Assembly (NCBI RefSeq): GCF_037975245.1
Contig: NC_092564.1
Location: forward strand, 1,691,984-1,755,983
DNA from: Apostichopus japonicus
Lineage: Eukaryota > Echinodermata > Holothuroidea > Aspidochirotida > Stichopodidae
Length of the DNA: 64,000 nt
Reading direction: 5' to 3'
Made by a program: the position numbers and the translations under genes
Part shown: piece after piece, positions 36,001 to 51,000 of the stretch
Numbering within the stretch: the first letter of the stretch is position 1
Layout: the number at the start of each line of letters is the position of its first letter
Notes under the pieces: generated by a model
Databases searched by the model: none
Seen by the model: the letters and a program-made list of their open reading frames with translations, nothing else
What the model was told of the DNA's origin: nothing

Positions 36001-39000
36001 CAGCCAGATGGGACACTTTTCTAATGCTAATACCACTCTATACTCTCCTTTCAAATCATGCTTCAGCGCACCTGTACTGACAGTATGTACAGTTCGTAGC
36101 CTTAATCTCATTGAAACAAGATATTGACACTATTGTATACACTACAGTATCAGCACCATTGCTATGAAGCAAGACATGAAAGGACAACTTACTGTATACA
36201 AAAATTGTCCCAACTGGGTGCTATGGACAGGCATTGGGTGAATAACCCAAAGCTACATATAATCCACATTAAGGTGCTTTGTTGTTGCCATAAACATTTA
36301 CCCTTTAATTAGGGCTTTAACTTAAGGCTTTAATTATTGAGGCTTTAATTAAAGGGATTGTCAGCTTTGACACAAGTTTCAAGGAGTGGCTACATATATG
36401 ATTCAACAGTAAGGTTGTACTTGATGTCACTCCATAGATCTTATAGAACTCCACTACTATTATACCCTTGAGGTGCTATTTCATTTGACATTGTAGACCT
36501 TCCATTCACAGTCCTACAGATGAATTAACCAACGAACTGCTTGTTGGGACATCCAGCCATTACACTAGTTACTGAAGACTTTAGATAGCATTTAATCGAT
36601 GGCAATGAATAGATTTATTGATTGGCACAGTTTTTTAAGACTTGCTGGTGGGGGATTTGTTGTGATATAACTGCTGTAGCAATATGTAAGGCTCTACCAT
36701 AATCAGTGATGAAGAATGGTATTATAGCTTGTATTGATGAACCTGTACTTATTGACCAGTTTTGGATGTATGCATGTATAGTAAGAATGTACCATAATCA
36801 GTGATGAAGAATGGTATTATAACTTGTATTGATGAACCTGTACTTATTGACAGGCTTTGGATGTATGTATGTATAGGTCAGTGGCTATATACAATGTGTA
36901 TAAAGCACAAAGTGAAATTTAGTGTGCATCTCTGATTTGCAAAACTTCAGCAGAGAAAGTAACGTAGGGCCTTAATATAAATTAATCATAAACTTACTTG
37001 TGGCTTTCTTATGATTATTTTGTGTGTCAAATTACTGTACCCAACAGTGAAACTGTAACCATTAAATTTGTTTACAGTAATTGTGAATGGAAGTATTGAT
37101 CATTCATTCTCAGTGTGGTTCTGTAGGGATTTTTTACCAAGAACAGCTTCTGTACAGTGTCGGCCATTCCACACCTTTAATTCAGAATGTATGTAAAGTA
37201 CTGTACTGCATCAGTCTCATCCAAGCATTTAGTTATGTAACCTGTTTTATTTGCCAAGCCTCAGTGCTATGCTGTTTGGTTGAATTAATCTCAAAACAAT
37301 TAGAAATTTGACATATTTTCTACATTTGAGTTTGAAGGTTTTCAATTCACTTGACTTAATCGTCTAGAGACTCCACTGATTATCTTGCTATTCTAGTAGC
37401 AGATTGTACAGTGTAATTAATGCAACATTCCCTATGGAATATTGTACCCCAAGATCATTGTCTCACTGTTGATATCTGTGAAAAGCTCTCAGGAGGCGTA
37501 CAGGTAGAATAATCTGTTCAAGTTGGATACAATGGCTCCCAGTCGCAGTGTGTACTCTTTCTCTTCACCCAAACATCTATTTTCTATTTTTTAAGTTTAA
37601 ATTTATGTAATATTTAGTGATCTTTCCATATTTCTTTTGAAATCAATTGATATTATACCAGGTGCCTTTCATTTTGTACCTCATCGTTATTGATGCCAAA
37701 ATGTTTTTGCAAATTTTTATTCAATTGTGACAACAGATTGTATACCCATTTTGATAGTGAAGGAGGGCGGGGGGGGGGGGGTGGGGGGAGGAAGGATGGA
37801 ACAACATTGCTTTTTTTTATCAACTAAAAGGTGAACCAACTAAAAGTGCAAACATGGTAATGAACTTATACTTCATGTACAAAACAGACACCATACAATT
37901 TAAAACCAAGGTGAAATTTTACAGCGTAGAAAAGTACACAAATACAGCTTTTGTTGACATCTGTTTCAGTCACAAGTGGAAGCCATTCAGTTTAGTGACC
38001 ACAAGCAATATTAGGATGTGACAGCTGCTGATAAAGTCATCTATATATTAATCTATGGGTAATTGTATAGGCTCAAAATATATGGTGACAAAAATTGTAA
38101 TTGATAAGTTTGACTCCTCACTTCCATTAGCAAGGGATATTGTTTTCATTGATGAATCAGTACGGAATGTGAACATTCAGTTTTACAATCAATAGTTTTA
38201 CTGGATATCAATTGATTTATTTATAATTAGTGGAGATTGTACACTATGCATGCAAGCAGGAATATAATATGTCACTTGAGAAGAAACAGATAAAAAAAAA
38301 ATTACAGACTTTATAAGTATAAACTTGGGGTAGAAGGAACCCCATTATATGGGAACGGTTTTGAAATTCGTGAAACTGTAGTGACTTCTAAGATGATATG
38401 CTAAAATGAACATTTACAGTATAAGTAGATTGCTATTAACATCTTTTTTTTTTGGGGGGGGGGGGTTACAGTTTATGCCAGATGTCATCCTGATCATATA
38501 TATAACCAAAAGTGCCATCTGTGCAAAGAAACTTATAAACAGTAGCATTGCTATTCAATCAATTCCATATTGCATGTTGTCTGTTCCACAATTCTCTAAC
38601 TACAGTGGGGACTCTGCCTACACAGGCCACACAAACTTGTGTTGGTGGGAACATTGACACATTGACAATATCCAGAAGTCAACATAGTATTTATGTGTTT
38701 CACTAAATGATGTTTGTAGCTGGTGGGATCTGCTCATGACATTGATGTCTTTAATGTCCCACTTTGTTCTTCATATACATTTGCTTAACAAATGTTGTGC
38801 TGTGTTGTTTTTGAAAATAACAAATTCTAAATATCCTGTTGTAAAGATTCCTTGATAATCAAGAAGCGATACTTTAAAGGAGAAATTTAAGAGTGTTGAC
38901 AACCCCTCTAGCTCGTGAATGAGTGTAGCACGGTGTGACTGTGATAGGATATCCCAGCCATGGAATTCTGGTGATGTATTACTTCTTGGTGTCCTGAAAG

Positions 39001-42000
39001 TGAAAACCATGGAGACACTCTTATTGACCTTGCAAAATTGTGAGGGGGGACTGTGGATTGCAAATTAGGCAATGACTATAACACGAATCGCAAAGTCTGT
39101 AATTGCTATTACGGTTAGATTCGTCCAACACCGCAGCATACTAAAACGTACTCTAAGCCGAAGCCAAAGTGAATTAATCAGGTCACACATATGGAGTCTA
39201 TGCATGCTAAGTTCTTCAATACTGCCCTCATTATCTACTGGTAAACATTTCCTAACTGTAGTTTTGATTCATATTTTGATATGAAGTTCAGCTCATTCAT
39301 GCATACTCTTTACTCAGTCATTTCATTTCTCAATCTTATTTTAGGTCCGAGAATCAGCTCAGAATCTTATCCAGAAGTTAATGTCATGTGCTGCATCACC
39401 ACAGGTTTGTTAATTAATTATATGCAATCTTATACCTACCTTCTGAAAGTGTGGTTCCTAACATTGCGTTAACAGGCTAGCACTCATATCTAGGTGTTTT
39501 TTTATATATATTTTTTTTATCACAAAGACCTGTGATATGCATTTATTTTACTTACTGCAGGTCTAATATTCTTACATATTCCCTCCCCCACCCAAAAAAA
39601 AAAAAAAAAAATGTTTACAATAGCAGAGTTAAAAATTATGAAAATCAAAGCGAATTGTAATTAATTAAAACCCACTGATTTTGATGTCATTGCTTACAAA
39701 CCTCAAAACTAATATTCTACTTTGTTTTATTATAGTTTCAGTATGAACTGTAGTTGTGCTTGTTATGGTTACAAAATGATCTAGAATCTACTATTTATAG
39801 GGTATTTTACTCTATCTCCACCTTCATAATTGTGATCCATGAACTTATCAAGCAGATGAAGCTCTGTAAAGCTTGGCTAACAGTGTTTTAGCATGGAGCT
39901 ACTTACAAGCTCACAGCTTTATTCATCCTCATAGTCATATCTCAGATTTTGTGAATGTCTTAAACATGTTCTTAACTTAACCAATAAATTGTTAGAGAAA
40001 TACTGTCTGGAGTGGTTGTCTTCTGGCTGGATAGCTTTTGACATTTAAAGTAATGAATTTACCTGAGCTTCTCTCCAGAGTTCATCCACAGAGAAAACAA
40101 CAATTAGCAGTTGTATCCTGTAATGTGTAATATAATATGAAACATCTTGACAGAAATAGAGAGTGCACAGCAGGAAATGCATACAAACAGAGAATTGACA
40201 TAAACAACATTTAAATGCCCCAAGCTCTCAAATTCAATTTGTCTGCCCAGAATCTAGTCTAGGTGGTAAACTCTGCTCTCGTCAAGCTGTGAGAGGCCTC
40301 CTCGCCGATTTCATTTCCCTCATATGGATAGAATTGATTTTTTTCTTTTTGCCTTAAAATGATCTGATTACAACTTTTGACACATTTGCCTTCTTCATTG
40401 CATATAGTAAGTCAGGCTGAGTCTATTTAGATATATCCTAGAGCTGTATGTATCATATATATCATAGAGCTTTATGTATCATAGAGCATTCTAATAACTG
40501 TTATTACATACACTTTCCATATAATACGTAGGTATACTACCGGTTGACTAGTCACTACAGTGTTTCATCAGTTCAGCTGTAAAAACTCTATGATTGTGAT
40601 GTATACATGTACTTGTAAAAACAGAGAATCATTTAAGAGTTCAAATTTTGTGTAGCAGTTTGGAAGGTTCTAAAGGTTATCAATCATAAAATAGTTTATT
40701 CCCTGTGTCCCCAAACTGCTATACCTGTATATCGCATTACTGCACATATTTGGAAAGCAAGTTGCCTTTTTTTCAACTAGCATTTTGTATTGCGATACTG
40801 GATAAATCATTCCCTGGTAAACACTGTATGGAGATATTTTCTCATGTGTGTGTTTAATATTGAAGAATCTGGATAGAATCAGTTTCAAGGTAGTTAATCA
40901 GCTGCCAATCTGACCAAATATAACCATGTTCAATAATTTAAGCTTACATATAAAGTATGAATCAATTGAAAGTGAAGAATTTAAAGGAGAAATCTATAGC
41001 ATTGATACTATCCTAGATCCTTGTACACACTGGATCATAAACATAAGGAAAGCCTAGATCTACCAACAACATGGCATTTCTTTACTGAATTTATTTAAAT
41101 TCATTTTTAAAAACTTGAAACAAAACCTCTGAAAAAAGCACAAGTACAAAGAATTTAATGGTCTGTGATCGTCTACTCGTTGCCATCAATTCATTCACTT
41201 TCACTCAATGATAGATGACCAATAAAATGAAAAAATTCCAACCTCAACCTACCTGGGCAGTGTTTCATTTTCATTATCAGAAACACAGATCTTGTGTACT
41301 TTTCTTTTTATAATTTGTTGTAATGTATTCTTCATGCAAGTTTGTCATATCGTCGCTACAGTGCAGTCTATATATATACTGTATGAAGACTTCATTAACT
41401 GTGAGTCTAGAACCAATTCCCCTTTTAGGGTAAATATTAAATCAATACATGACTGTGTAGCATCAAATTGTTAAATTGCTCTTGATGTTCACATGGAGAC
41501 AGAGGTAAATGTTAAATGATTCTATTTTTAAGCCGCATTCTCGGATGGTCTCATTCTCTCTCTCTCATCTAATGGTATTTCTCTTCCCTTCTCTTACAGT
41601 ATATCTTTGAGAGGCTCATGAAAGCTTTTTCTCATAAAGCCTGGAGAGTGAGAGAAGAGATACTGCTATGTTTAATCAACACGATCAATATGTGAGTTTG
41701 CTGTACAGTTTGGCCAAATGTTATAATGTTTGAACATACTGTACCGTATATGTATATACAAGAGTCATGCATCGGAATATGTATGTACAGTAAAAGGGTA
41801 TTGCGTAATATACAGTATTACTAGTAGAATAAAGATTCCTCAAGATATAACATTGTTGAAAAAAGCACATCTTTGAATTAGGTTGGTATTTTCCCAAAGT
41901 TGCTGCTGAGTATCACTCAGAGTATGATCGCTCAGAGTAAGATCACTCAGAGTAAGATTACTCAGAGTAACATTGCTCAGAGTAAGATCCTTCAGAGTGA

Positions 42001-45000
42001 GATTGCTCAGTGCAAGGTCGCTCAGAGTAAGATCACCCAGAGTATGATCGCTCAGAGTAAGATCACTCAGAGTAAGATTACTCAGAGTAACATTGCTCAG
42101 AGTAAGATCCTTCAGAGTAAGATTGCTCAGTGCAAGGTCGCTCAGAGTAAGATCACTCAAAGTAAGATTGCTCAGAGTAAGATCCTTCAGAGTATGGTCG
42201 CTCAGAATAAGATGGCTCAGAGTAAGGTCGCTCAGAGTAAGATCACTCATAGTATGATCACTCACAGTAAGATTACTCAGAGTAAGATTGCACATGGAAT
42301 CATTCTCAGCTTTCTTTTCATTCCAATGAAGTTTAACCCTGGAGTATTTAGTGAAGTCCATTCAAATCATGAAATTTTATGGCAAAGAGTCCATTTCATA
42401 CTTAGCAATAAACGCTTTTGAAAGCAAAATTGAAAATTGAAAAGTTGTTTGAGTTTTACTGTCTGAAGTGAAACTTGATTAGTCTGCAGTAGCTAATGAC
42501 ACACGTTGTGATAGAGTTTTGGTATTGAATGCTGTGAGAAGGTGATAAATCATCGCAAATTTTGTTTTAAGCTGTAAGGCAATATATATTTGTAGTTCGA
42601 ACACATTTCAATAATGAATACAGGAATACAAATCTAACAGTCCGAGTGACCCTGTTTGACCCCTAGGATGGGGGAGCCTTCAATGGAAAGGCCAGTATTA
42701 TCAAAAGCTATAGGGATAACCTTGGAAAGAACTTCTTCTTTTAGTACTGCAAGTAATACAAGATGCCATAATAATACTGTAGTATTATATGAATTATAGC
42801 AAGAAAAAAAGGAGACATTGTGTCACAAACCTGAAATTATAATTTATATATTTTGATTTTGGAAAAATAATTCCTTTATCCTCTCTTTGTGATGTGTGTA
42901 ATTTATATTCAAAGGGTTAAAAAAATCACGTTGCTTCATAACATAAACTGACCAGAAATACATACCTGGACATGTCAAAACAAGATTGATAGCTCCCTTA
43001 TTTGGAGTAAAGTTCCTTGTAACCATGTTATACCCACAATGATAAGTACAGTATCTCTCTCATACCGAATTTATGTTGTGCGTATTACTAATTACTGTTT
43101 TGTGTTTCTTGGCAGTAGGATAGGTACAGTATAAACGGTGTTTGCATAGATATACATCTGACATTGTAGTCACTTACTGTTGTACCTATACCACTGCACA
43201 GTCTAGTCTTGATACTGTGGTATTAAGCCAATTAAATCAATATGTTATTGCACTTAGCTCTGTAAATGACCCCAGACTACAATTCACAAGAGAATGCCTG
43301 CAATTGCTTGTAGTTCATTTTAAGATGTCTAACTTATGTCATTTACACCAACCAATTAGTAAAAAATGTAGTTAAGTTCCTCTGACGATGATTTCCTTTG
43401 TATCTACTAGACGACCTATATTTTAGTTCCTCCTGCTCACAATGTTTTTCTAATAACTTAATCCGGGAATCGCTTAGCAGCTTCTTACACCTTTGTAATC
43501 TCTTTTTCGGTTGTTTTCTTTGCATGTTGTCATTACCTACCTTTGCTTGACCATATGTTGAAGTCTTATTGTATTTCCTGTTTTTCTTTTTTTGCAGACA
43601 CGGTGCTGCTTCACTTACCCTGAGCAAGGTAGTACCCTCGATATGCAAGTTGCTAGGTGATCCAAACAGTCAGGTACTAAACATCACGGAAACATCGTAT
43701 CAATTGACCCAAATATAGCCTACTTATATCTCCATGCCCTGTAGGCTCTAAATTGGGTTTAAATTGCCTGGTCATTTTGTGGACTATTCTTCTGAGGTTA
43801 TGCTACACGTGTGGAAGTAATAGATTGATCTTAAAGGGGGGGGGGGAATGAGTCATGGTTTAAATTACTTTGTAATATATTGAAATCTGGTACTTGTCAA
43901 ATTATTTGGGCAAATAATTGGTAACAAGCCTGTCATATTCTGTCTTTTATCTGTTGATACATCAACATGGTCTTGAGGCTTTTAGGCAACTTCTATTTTT
44001 TTTTGACATTTTTCAGGGAGTAGTAATACTCTAGTCAGATACATTTTATCGTTTTATTGGGTAGCAATCAGGGGTTTGATATTCAGGTTTTCAAGATTTG
44101 TTGGCCTAATGGATTGTTTGGCAAGTTGTGGGAGTACACTTGGTCAATGGAACCCACATATTTCACTTTAGGTTGTTGGGTAAGGAAACCATCATTACTA
44201 CAAACGTCAAGATTATTTGAGAATGAAACTCCATGAGGCTAGTATTGATGATGTAAATAGAATTCCAGTGATTTACAAAATTCAGATTCACCCAGCAATC
44301 CTAGAGAAAACAAAAAGAAGAATTATTGACATTTTGAAAGAAGGAAGGAAGGAAGTATAAATTGACCTTTAATGCTGTGGCGTTGTGTCTTGCTCAAGTA
44401 TTGTGCAGAAAATATTTGCTCTTTGATGCTTTCACTGTTCTATAATCCATCACTCATTACTGAAATTCCTCTATTAAAATTTTCATTCTCCCAGTACCAC
44501 TCTCAGTGTCTTAGGTTATCAAAATATTGGGAGATTTTCCTCCAAAGAACTCTTTTAATTTGAATGTTGCCTGAAGCAATGTTTCCCATCTTGTGAAACA
44601 TGAAAAGACAAATGTTTGTAAAGACAACATGACTGTTCTCATATCTGAAGCATCCCCCAGCTGTTTTGTATTATTTCATTCAGGTACGTGATACTGCCAT
44701 CAACACTCTGGTGGAGATTTACAGGCACGTCGGTGAGAAAGTTCGTATTGATCTCGGGAAGAAGGGTATACCAAGCTCCAGGTATGTAAATATTTCTTGT
44801 CTCGTTCACTTCAGTGTGGTTGTGCCAAATCTAACATCCCTCTCCTCTCATAGCATGTTCACTCTGAGCATATCGTAGCATGATGCATTGATGAAACACC
44901 TTTGCTAAGATAATAATAATTATAATAATACATAATTTTTATATAGCGCCAAACAAACTATGAAATAATTCTTGTAGCGCTTAACAAAAAATAACAATTA

Positions 45001-48000
45001 TAACATATATGCTTTGGTGAAGAGATACATTTTGAGTGCTGATTTGATATGGTTCTAGTATTTTGTGTGAAAAAAGAACCCAAAAAACAACCAGCCCATA
45101 ATACCCATAGCATAGTATACCCTAATAGCATAGTAGTAGTATAGTAATACCTTAATAGTGCAGTAATAGCATAATAAATTCCCATTGCATAGTAAACACA
45201 CTTCAAGTCTGTCTCGTATAGTTAAAGGTTTACGTGTAGTGTAATGAGATAGTCATCTTTGCAGTGCTGTGAAGTTTTAAAGGTCATTGGGCAACGTTGC
45301 ATTGTTTCCCTCATTCTGGTCAAAAAAACAACCTGCTCATAATACCCCATAGCATAGTATACCCTAATAGCATAGTAGTAGTATAGTAATACCTTAATAG
45401 TGCAGTACTAGCATAATAAATACCAATTGCATAGTAAACACACTTCAAGTCTGTCTCGTATTGTTAAAGATTTGCGTGTAGTGTAATGACATAGTCATCT
45501 TTGCAGTGCTGTGTAGTTTTAAAGGTCATTGGGTATTTCTGGTCATTAAGAATTTTGAAATTTGTTTTCCATACCCCATGGAGTAAAATTAATAGCAGTG
45601 AAGCCAGACCGATCCTGTAAATAATATTTGATCAGAAAGATAGACATAATCTCCATAATGTATAACCATTGTTTACTGTAACCTTTGTCATTTCGTTCAA
45701 AGTTAAACTGTTATGACAATGGGTGGAACTGTATAATCAGAAACGAAATCAAACAAGGTTCTCCATACTAATGTCACCTGTGTGGATATCTTTGTTTGTT
45801 TGTCTATCTGTCTGTCTGTCAGATTCATAGTGCTGCATAGTATCTTTCAACATTGATCTACAAAACTACTAGATCACTAAACTTGTTCAGAATTGATGTT
45901 GCTGTTGATACAGGAGCTTTAAAAATGTTGAAGGCTTAAATCCCAGCAAACTCGTTACAAACTTATTTTTCAGATTTGTATTCCACTTGTGGCTTTTATT
46001 ACTCTCTTTCTAAAGAGTGGTTGTTAGGTCTTATAATTAAGTAGTAAATACTAGTGTACACTCTCTCTTTGCTAAACGCTGCCTGAATGAAGAGAAACCA
46101 GTTGGATAGCTTGGTTGTTCTGACAGAGCTGTTGAAGAAGTTCCAATAAAACCAAAGAGGCATATTACAGTACCTGCAAGCTGAGATTTATTTACTGCAA
46201 GACTTAAGTATTCATACATAGCACTGTTTATTGTATCCACATAGAATTGAATGCTTTGAACCTTTTGTTTTGTTTTTTGCTCCATTGCAGACTTTCCATA
46301 ATTTATGCAAAATTTGACGATGTGAAAAAATCAGGGAAGATGCTGGTGCCAACAGAACAACGTAAGTAGATTTTTTTATATTTTTTTTATATTACATTAT
46401 TTTTATATTATTATTATAGTAGATTATTTTTCCCATTGACTGAACAGTTAGATTCTGTTGTGTGGTTATCAGGTGTATGGAAGAGTGGTAAACAAGGGCA
46501 AGATTAAAGCAAACCTGCACATTTCAATTCAAATCAATGGTCTTCATCTATCAACGATATTCTTCAAGTTCAAAAGGTCACACTACGAATTTGATCAGAT
46601 GGGTTTCAATATAAACCGCAAAATTTATTTTGCTTATCGTTGGGTTTGTCCTGCTGGAGGCAAAATGGATCTAAGCCTGTGATAACATAGCACACAGTAA
46701 ACACATTAATATCAAGGTGAATGTTCTTATAAATTTCTGTTTGTGTACATATCACTGCCCTCATCATGTCCACAAAGGTCAGTGACAATGGACTAAAATA
46801 TTGTCATTTTTGAAGTAGTTAAATTTTTTGCAGCCATATTTAAAACGAAAGAAGCCAACATTTTGTAACGTTCATCTGACACTCAAATACTTGCATACAA
46901 AATGGGTCAGTGGTCATTTTCACAGCACATATGTCCAAACTTGCTTAATGTGTAGTGCATGTCATAAGGATGGGTGGAACTCATTCTTATACAGCTCATG
47001 GGGCTGTAAGTGACGACTGAATGAACATGCATTATCAAATGACCTTTGACATTCTACGATGATCTCATCAACTCATATCACAGAGCAGCATAATATTGGC
47101 ATCATTGTCAACACAACTGTCTATGTTTACCCCTTGCTAACAATTCTCTCTGTCTTCAACCTATTTTGCAATGCTGCCCTCTTTTTGCTACACTGAATGA
47201 AGGCAGCATAACAGTTTGATCCATAACATACACGGTACAATATTTGTAGTTAATATCTAATTGACAAACAGTGTTGTGATCTGTTATTAAGCATTTTTAA
47301 AGGAAGATCTGATTTTCCGCATGTCAAGCACAGGTCGAAGCATCTCGCTGGGCGCTTGCCAAGGAATAAGTTAGTAATTTGAGTTTTAAATGTGCACTCA
47401 CTAACTAGTAGCAAGCATTGATTATCATAATCAGCCTGAAGAAATGGTATATAGATGATTGGTAATAAACTATGCCCAGCTATGTTTTACACTTTGTCAA
47501 CAGTAAATGACTAGATTATTTTTAATGCCATTGTTTCAAATAGTGTTGAACATATACAGTCCATGTAGGTTGCAGCTGTTTCACTTGAGGCAAACTTCTG
47601 GCTATTAAACACAGCTTTGCTTCATTGGTTGTTTGAATTGTCAGCGAGGCATAAGCTGCACAGATAATTCTTCATACTTCTCTTTGCAAATTCGAGAATG
47701 CTTAAATTTATGACTGAATATTTGGAGGTTTTCTTTACAACATGGAAACAAACAAAACAATACCCCAAAAAAAACAGTCATTGACAGTTAAAGCGATTTT
47801 AACAGTTATTGTTGAAAATATTTTATATGCATGTAATATGCAAGATGGCAAAGTTGATCACATAAGTGAGAAATCAGAAAGATTGATGGGTATTCAGCCA
47901 TTCATACTTCGCTAGCAAGTATCAAGAATGGTAACTTTGAACAGCCATGTTATTAAATTATGCTACTGATATCTTCCCTGAGTTTCATATTTTGGGACAG

Positions 48001-51000
48001 AACATTGATGTTTTCCTGCTGTATTTATTTTGTATAAAATTCTTTGAGTATATGATCCCAGTAAATGAAGAACCACTCTGAATGAATACCATTACTTCAT
48101 GTCACCTTGGCAACGAGTGGAAAGATCTGTTGCTTTGTGAGCTAGTCTCTCCCTCGTCTCTTCATATAGATTTTAGTAAGGGATGCATGTATACCAATAA
48201 TACACACACACACACACACACTAAGTCAACTGGTCATGTGCTTGATTTATTTAATTTTACTGCATAGCCTTTAACCAGTATATCCCTCCTATCAAGACAG
48301 TACATATTAGCCTAATAGCCATAGCCTTTAACAAGTGTAATCCTCATATCAAGACAGTACATATTAGTCTAATAGCCATAGCCTTTAACCAGTGTATCCC
48401 TCATATCAAGAGAGTACATATTAGTCTAATAGCCATAGCCTTAAACCAGTGTATCCCTCATATCAAGACAGTACATATTAGCCTAATAGCCATAGCCTTT
48501 AACCAGTATATCCCTCCTATCAAGACAGTACATATTAGCCTAATAGCCATAGCCTTTAACAAGTGTAATCCTCATATCAAGACAGTACATATTGGTCTAA
48601 TAGCCATAGCCTTTAACCAGTGTATCCCTCATATCAAGACAGTACATATTAGTCTAATAGCCATAGCCTTTAACAAGTGTAATCCTCATATCAAGACAGT
48701 ACATATTAGCCTAATAGCCATAGCCTTTAACCAGTATATCCCTCATATCAAGACAGTACATATTAGCCTAATAGCCATAGCCTTTAACAAGTGTAATCCT
48801 CATATCAAGACAGTACATATTAGCCCAACAAATAGCCACACTTTATGTCTGACTTTTGAAGACCTCATTAAATATGCAATCATAAAAAAATAACAAATTT
48901 GTGTCAAATTTTGCAGGTATGCCCAGCAGATTCAGGGGCTGCCAGTAGTTTCTGTGTGGTATGACAGAATAGCATAGGCAGCTGTGTACAATACATGAGA
49001 CTGTTTCAAACCCTGTACAGCAACATGTTAACACAGTGTGTGTGTGTGTTTGTCTTGTTGCAGAGATGGGGTCTTATAGTAAATTCTTGTAATCAATTCA
49101 TTTTTCGGTGTGTGTCTTTTCCCACTAGGGAATTGAATAATTTTCGTATGGATTTGCTCATTGTCCGTTTTTTCAGAATCACAAAGAAAAGTATTTACTG
49201 TTAATAAAATGCCTGAAGCCAATTGGTGAAGTCTCTCTCCCTAGATGTCAACAATATATCTTCTCTTAGGCCCAGATAGCCAGTCAAGGAAGTTGAATGA
49301 GAGATACTTCCACCTGCGTTCCGTAATACATTAATATAACTTGCTACCATGACCGGTTGGTAAGGAAGGTGTTCGTTAGGGAGACCTTGTTGATTTCAGA
49401 GTTCAAGTGATGTGTTGTAAGAATCATTGCAACAACCGTGTACAATTCAAACCTCCTGGATTGTAATGTCATAAAAACATCTCCGACTTAACTGATGTAC
49501 TTCACTCGGTTAATGGATTTCTTTCTCCTGGATATATTCTGTTGGAGTTCGAAAATTTACGAACGCTGCATGATCGGTGGATGCCATCTTGCATTTGATG
49601 TTTTACACGTTTAATTGCAATCTTTTTCAAAACAGTCTGTTAAAACCACCAGAAGTGAATCAATGCTGGTTTCATTACGAAGTGAAACTGTTGAATGCAC
49701 TTTGAGGACGTTGAGACACATGTACGAAAGATAACTGATGACGTTGTCATCGTTGAGTTGAACGTGTCTACATTGTTGGATCTCGAAATGAATTTGTAAC
49801 ATTTTGTGCCTTCTTTTAAGAGGTGATCAGTGACAGTTAGATTTGAGGAAAACATCTTACCGTTTTGTACAGAAGGACTTTTGACTCCATGTTGCGTGAC
49901 ATTGACTCTACCTTCAAATATATCACTGTTGATAGTGTTGTAGGTGCATCTAGCTGCATTCAATGCAACTGAATACTTGGATTGCTAACATAATCAAAAC
50001 ACAAACTTCAGAGAGGAATGCTGATAGGTACTTTTTCAGGAGATGAACAGTTCTACGTCCACTGCGGCTGTTATCTGTGATTGAGAAGGAACTCAGAGTT
50101 ATAGTACCATTAACCTCGTACTAGCTATTTACTTACTTCTTTGATACTATTGTTCTTTACTTGTCAAAAAAGGGTTAAAAGGATTGAGATTTAGGAACTA
50201 GAAGGAGTCTGTTTTTTTTTATCCAAATTCTAATCCCCACAAATATCTAAAACGAAAAATTGTGTATAATTTATATACAGTACAAGTTACAAGAAAGAAT
50301 AACATTCTCTATTTAATATCACATTAATGTGAAAGGATGTTAGTAAATGTTACAAGTAACAGTACATCTGTGATCGTCTCATAATGTAAACCAACCAAAG
50401 CTCCTTTCTCGTCCTATCACCTGAGGGAGTTCAGGCACAAAACATCACTTTAAAAGTTGTCTGGTGGTATGTTTGTTATCATTGTGTTGAATGTTTGCCT
50501 AGGTCACAGGTTGCCATGATTCAGGCAGAAGCCTTCTATCTTAAAGATCAAGATTTGAACTTGGCTATTTGACAAGTGAATAGGAAACAGAAATAAAATG
50601 CTAATACCCACCCACTGTGAGAAGAACAGACATCACCCCCCCCACATGGAATAATAAGCTGCCACTGAAAATCTTCTGTTAAAGCGCTTAGGTAGTGTGA
50701 AGTTGTTTCATTTTGCGACAACATTTTTGGTAAAACTCAGAGGTGGCCCAATCGGTCTGTTGATAACTCTACTGTCATGGATGGGGAGGATTTGAAGGAA
50801 TTGGAGCTTGCTTTTCCTGAATTTGAAGCAGATGTTTCTATAATTGTCGACTGTTTGAGGAGAAATAGACACAGGGCAATTGCTGTTGAGAGTGACGGAC
50901 AAACAATCTCTTTGAGTCCTGATTCTGGTCTGGAGAGTGTTCAAGAGGAGGATGAATTGACTTCAAGTGAGCCTCGGACTTTTCTCCTCCTCATTGGTTG

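Noticed and set aside
41840-42421. 173-residue open frames on both strands, minus strand resembling a pentapeptide-repeat protein
   Set aside because: They are entirely explained by a 15-bp minisatellite with no stops in either orientation; there is no start context or conserved domain outside the repeat.
43343-43648. 101-residue minus-strand frame rich in Lys/Arg
   Set aside because: It overlaps CLASP exon 6 and its pyrimidine tract in antisense; the basic residues come from the complement of the pyrimidine-rich sequence.
44905-44990. TATATAGCGC-type sequence as a named transposon
   Set aside because: Similar words are common in many marine invertebrate genomes, but I could not define ends or class from one copy.
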